Origin: Fratercula arctica
Lineage: Eukaryota; Chordata; Aves; Charadriiformes; Alcidae
Length of the DNA stretch: 64,000 nt
Assembly: GCA_947846985.1 (NCBI GenBank)
Contig: CANTUZ010000006.1
Location: forward strand, 45,677,707-45,741,706
Direction of reading: 5' to 3'
Position 1 is the first letter of the stretch, and each line of letters starts with the position of its first letter. The notes under the pieces were generated by a model, which saw only the letters and a program-made list of their open reading frames with translations, was not told the origin of the DNA and did not search any database. A program made the position numbers and the translations under genes. Of the stretch, positions 62,260 to 64,000 are shown one piece after another.

Positions 62260-62585
62260 TAAACAACAGATAGATAGGTTCTTAGGATTGCTGGTGATAA
62301 ATACACTGTCTGCAAAGCACGTGCAAATAAAGATATTGTTAAATATACAAGATGCGTGACAAAGTTATAAACAATACAGCCTGGCTATAAATGTAGGAGA
62401 GAGATTCTCTAGAGAGATTTCTAAGTTCCCCGAGGAAACACTCGGTATAATCTAAGTCTTACCCAAAGGCGTCCCTATGGGGGGAAGAAAGGCTCAACCC
62501 GTCAACTGATCCCGGAATTCAGTGATGGAGTTCTCCTGACTTGTTCACGATGGTGTCTTCCCTGATATCCCCCCTCTCTCAGGCT

Positions 62586-62594
62586 ATTTTTATA
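62586..62594 (-). promoter_or_regulatory. LTR TATA box
   Basis: TATAAAAAT on the minus strand, between the repeat-bearing U3 and the transcribed part. Confidence 0.6.
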
Positions 62595-62759
62595 CTATTT
62601 TTTTATCTTCAAAGTGGAGTTTGAGTGACTTTAGTCATAAATACTTTTATTATGATTGGTGTACTCAAGGAGGAGTGGTCGCACCTTGGGGGCGGGTCGC
62701 CTCCGGGATGGAGGTGTGTTTTGGTACATTGTAATGAGCAAAGTTCGCACAAGGGACAG

Positions 62760-62784
62760 CATTTCATCAAAATTTGATGAAATG
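62760..62784. repeat. 25-bp perfect palindrome (12-1-12) in LTR U3
   Basis: CATTTCATCAAA, one central base, then TTTGATGAAATG. It could bind a dimeric transcription factor. Confidence 0.92.
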
Positions 62785-62795
62785 TTGGCTCAGGT

Positions 62796-62857
62796 AGCGA
62801 GTAGGCCGCTTATCTGTTCCGTAGTAAGCAAGTAGGCAGCTTATCTGTTCCGTAGTA
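62796..62857. repeat. Tandem 31-bp repeat, two copies, in LTR U3
   Basis: Two adjacent 31-bp units ending TTATCTGTTCCGTAGTA differ at two positions. U3 direct repeats commonly act as enhancers. Each unit contains a GATAA motif on the minus strand. Confidence 0.92.
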
Positions 62858-62978
62858 CCATCTCGTTCCCATATCTGCTATTCGTCACAAGGGAAGGCCA
62901 CGGAATGATAACATTTTGTTCCATTCCTCGTGTAGCTTCGCAAGCAACCTTGTACAGGGAACCGCAGATGTTGCATCA

Positions 62979-64000
62979 TGCCAGCTCCGCCTGTTTTCTA
63001 CCTCAGAAGCCTCATGATTTTATATTTTTCCTTAATATGTGAACAATGCTGTACTTTTGTATTCTTGGCCAATTTAGTAATTATTCCACAGTGGTGTTTT
63101 CCTAAATGGTTTGTCTCCACTGAAACTGGAAACCAGTCATCGTGGATAGGGTGGATTTTTGGACTTTATCTCAATGCTGCTCTGCCCAAAGTTACCTTTT
63201 CATTCCCACTTCCACTTTACCTCACAGGAGACAGGACTTTTCCTCCAGTTCTGGTAAAATAGACTTGTTCTAGTTCTTTCCTAATACAGAGGATGCTAGG
63301 AAGTGAGAAGGAGCAGGAATGGCTTTGAGAGATTTAGGCATAATATTTTCAAGTGAATAATTTGTGGGTTTCTTTCCAGAAACAGAAATAAAGAACAATT
63401 TACGATTGCTCAATTCACCATAACCAGCTGAGGGAAATTCTGCCTTGGCAGATGGTGTTTCTGATCAAGAATCCCCATTATTCCTTGAAATGTCAAAATT
63501 AAAGTGTTCTTATGCTTACATTAATAATGATTTCTCTTTTCTCATGTCTTGTCAATTCTAATCTCAATATTATTTCTTTTTTTTCATTCTTGGCAGAAAA
63601 TGAAAGTCTAGAGCAGCCGTAGACCCCAGCCTAGTTGGGGTCCCAACAAAAAAACCTATTTGGTCACTACATCTGCCAAGCACATCACACCAGAAGGATG
63701 CTTCTCAGCCCAGTGTCACAGTCTCCTACGCTTTAGCCAGCCTTTCATTATGGAATACCGGGGCTTGGTTTAGTTGCTGACACATGCACCTTTATGGCCA
63801 TGTCAGATATCCTATGGTATCCCAGAGGCAGGATTCCTGCTGAAGTATCAGAAAGAAATGGTCTATCAACAGCCCCACATCGTATCCGGCAGCTCCATGC
63901 AGCATCCCCTCATTCAAATAACACGTGGCTTCCGACTGGGCAACTGAACTGAACCCTTTGGAACTTTTAAGGTAAAGAACCATGAAATTTACAGTTACAA
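62979..64000. other. No gene supported
   Basis: Ordinary AT-rich sequence. A plus-strand acceptor-like site near 63597 (CATTCTTGGCAG) leads into stops in all frames. The minus-strand frame at 63792-63983 is CpG-rich at one end but has no donor. Confidence 0.35.

Larger units (their letters stand above)
61951..62978 (-). mobile_element. Solo LTR of an endogenous retrovirus, minus strand (about 1 kb)
   Basis: On the minus strand the block reads like an LTR: CpG-rich, unlike its flanks, with a TATA box (TATAAAAAT at 62594-62586), a polyadenylation signal (AATAAA at 62259-62254), tandem repeats in the putative U3, and TGT...ACA-type ends (left end TGTTAGCGG on the plus strand). No gag, pol or env sequence and no primer-binding site follow it, so it is a solo LTR. 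The U3 end is uncertain: CA dinucleotides at 62956 and 62978 are both possible, and I found no convincing target-site duplication. Family not identified. Confidence 0.75.

Overview
The window is vertebrate nuclear DNA, most probably from a bird. Three CR1 non-LTR retrotransposon copies have the sauropsid 3' end, one of them with the doubled ATTCTATG-type tail, and a roughly 1 kb solo LTR lies near the right edge. The DNA is AT-rich and full of A/T homopolymers, with no operon-like packing. None of the long open frames is a single-exon gene; most are chance frames or lie inside CR1.

Reading the minus strand for splice signals reveals what looks like one large protein-coding gene running right to left across at least positions 52,900 to 400, possibly the whole window. 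I propose about 32 small exons (21 to 363 nt), each with a splice acceptor, a donor and a frame that stays open between them. From 50,375 down to 403, 28 of them join without a frame break. Some adjacent pairs (27.1/25.2 kb, 4.9/2.9/2.2 kb, 21.3/20.9 kb) were found separately and then proved to match in phase. In other places I used phase to choose between alternative sites, so those matches are not independent evidence. About 950 codons are visible, and both ends of the protein appear to lie outside the window. I do not recognise the protein. The half nearer the N-terminus (50 to 25 kb) looks helical and leucine-rich; the half nearer the C-terminus (21 to 0.4 kb) has more glycine and beta-type sequence.

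Layout: 0-9.3 kb holds the most 3' exons in the window. 9.3-17 kb is mostly intron with one weaker exon. 17-21.4 kb is a cluster of six exons. 24.6-24.9 kb is a plus-strand CR1 next to an exon. 25-27.1 kb holds two exons. 27.1-37.5 kb is a 10 kb intron with a local 116 bp duplication, ending in a minus-strand CR1 that abuts an exon. 40.7-54 kb holds a further run of exons, with a third CR1 at 46.9 kb. 54-62 kb has no exon I could support, but contains a CpG-rich block and a 24-base G run. 61.95-62.98 kb is the minus-strand solo LTR.

No rRNA, tRNA, CRISPR array or bacterial-type element was seen. All exon calls come from reading by eye; no alignment or gene-prediction program was run.
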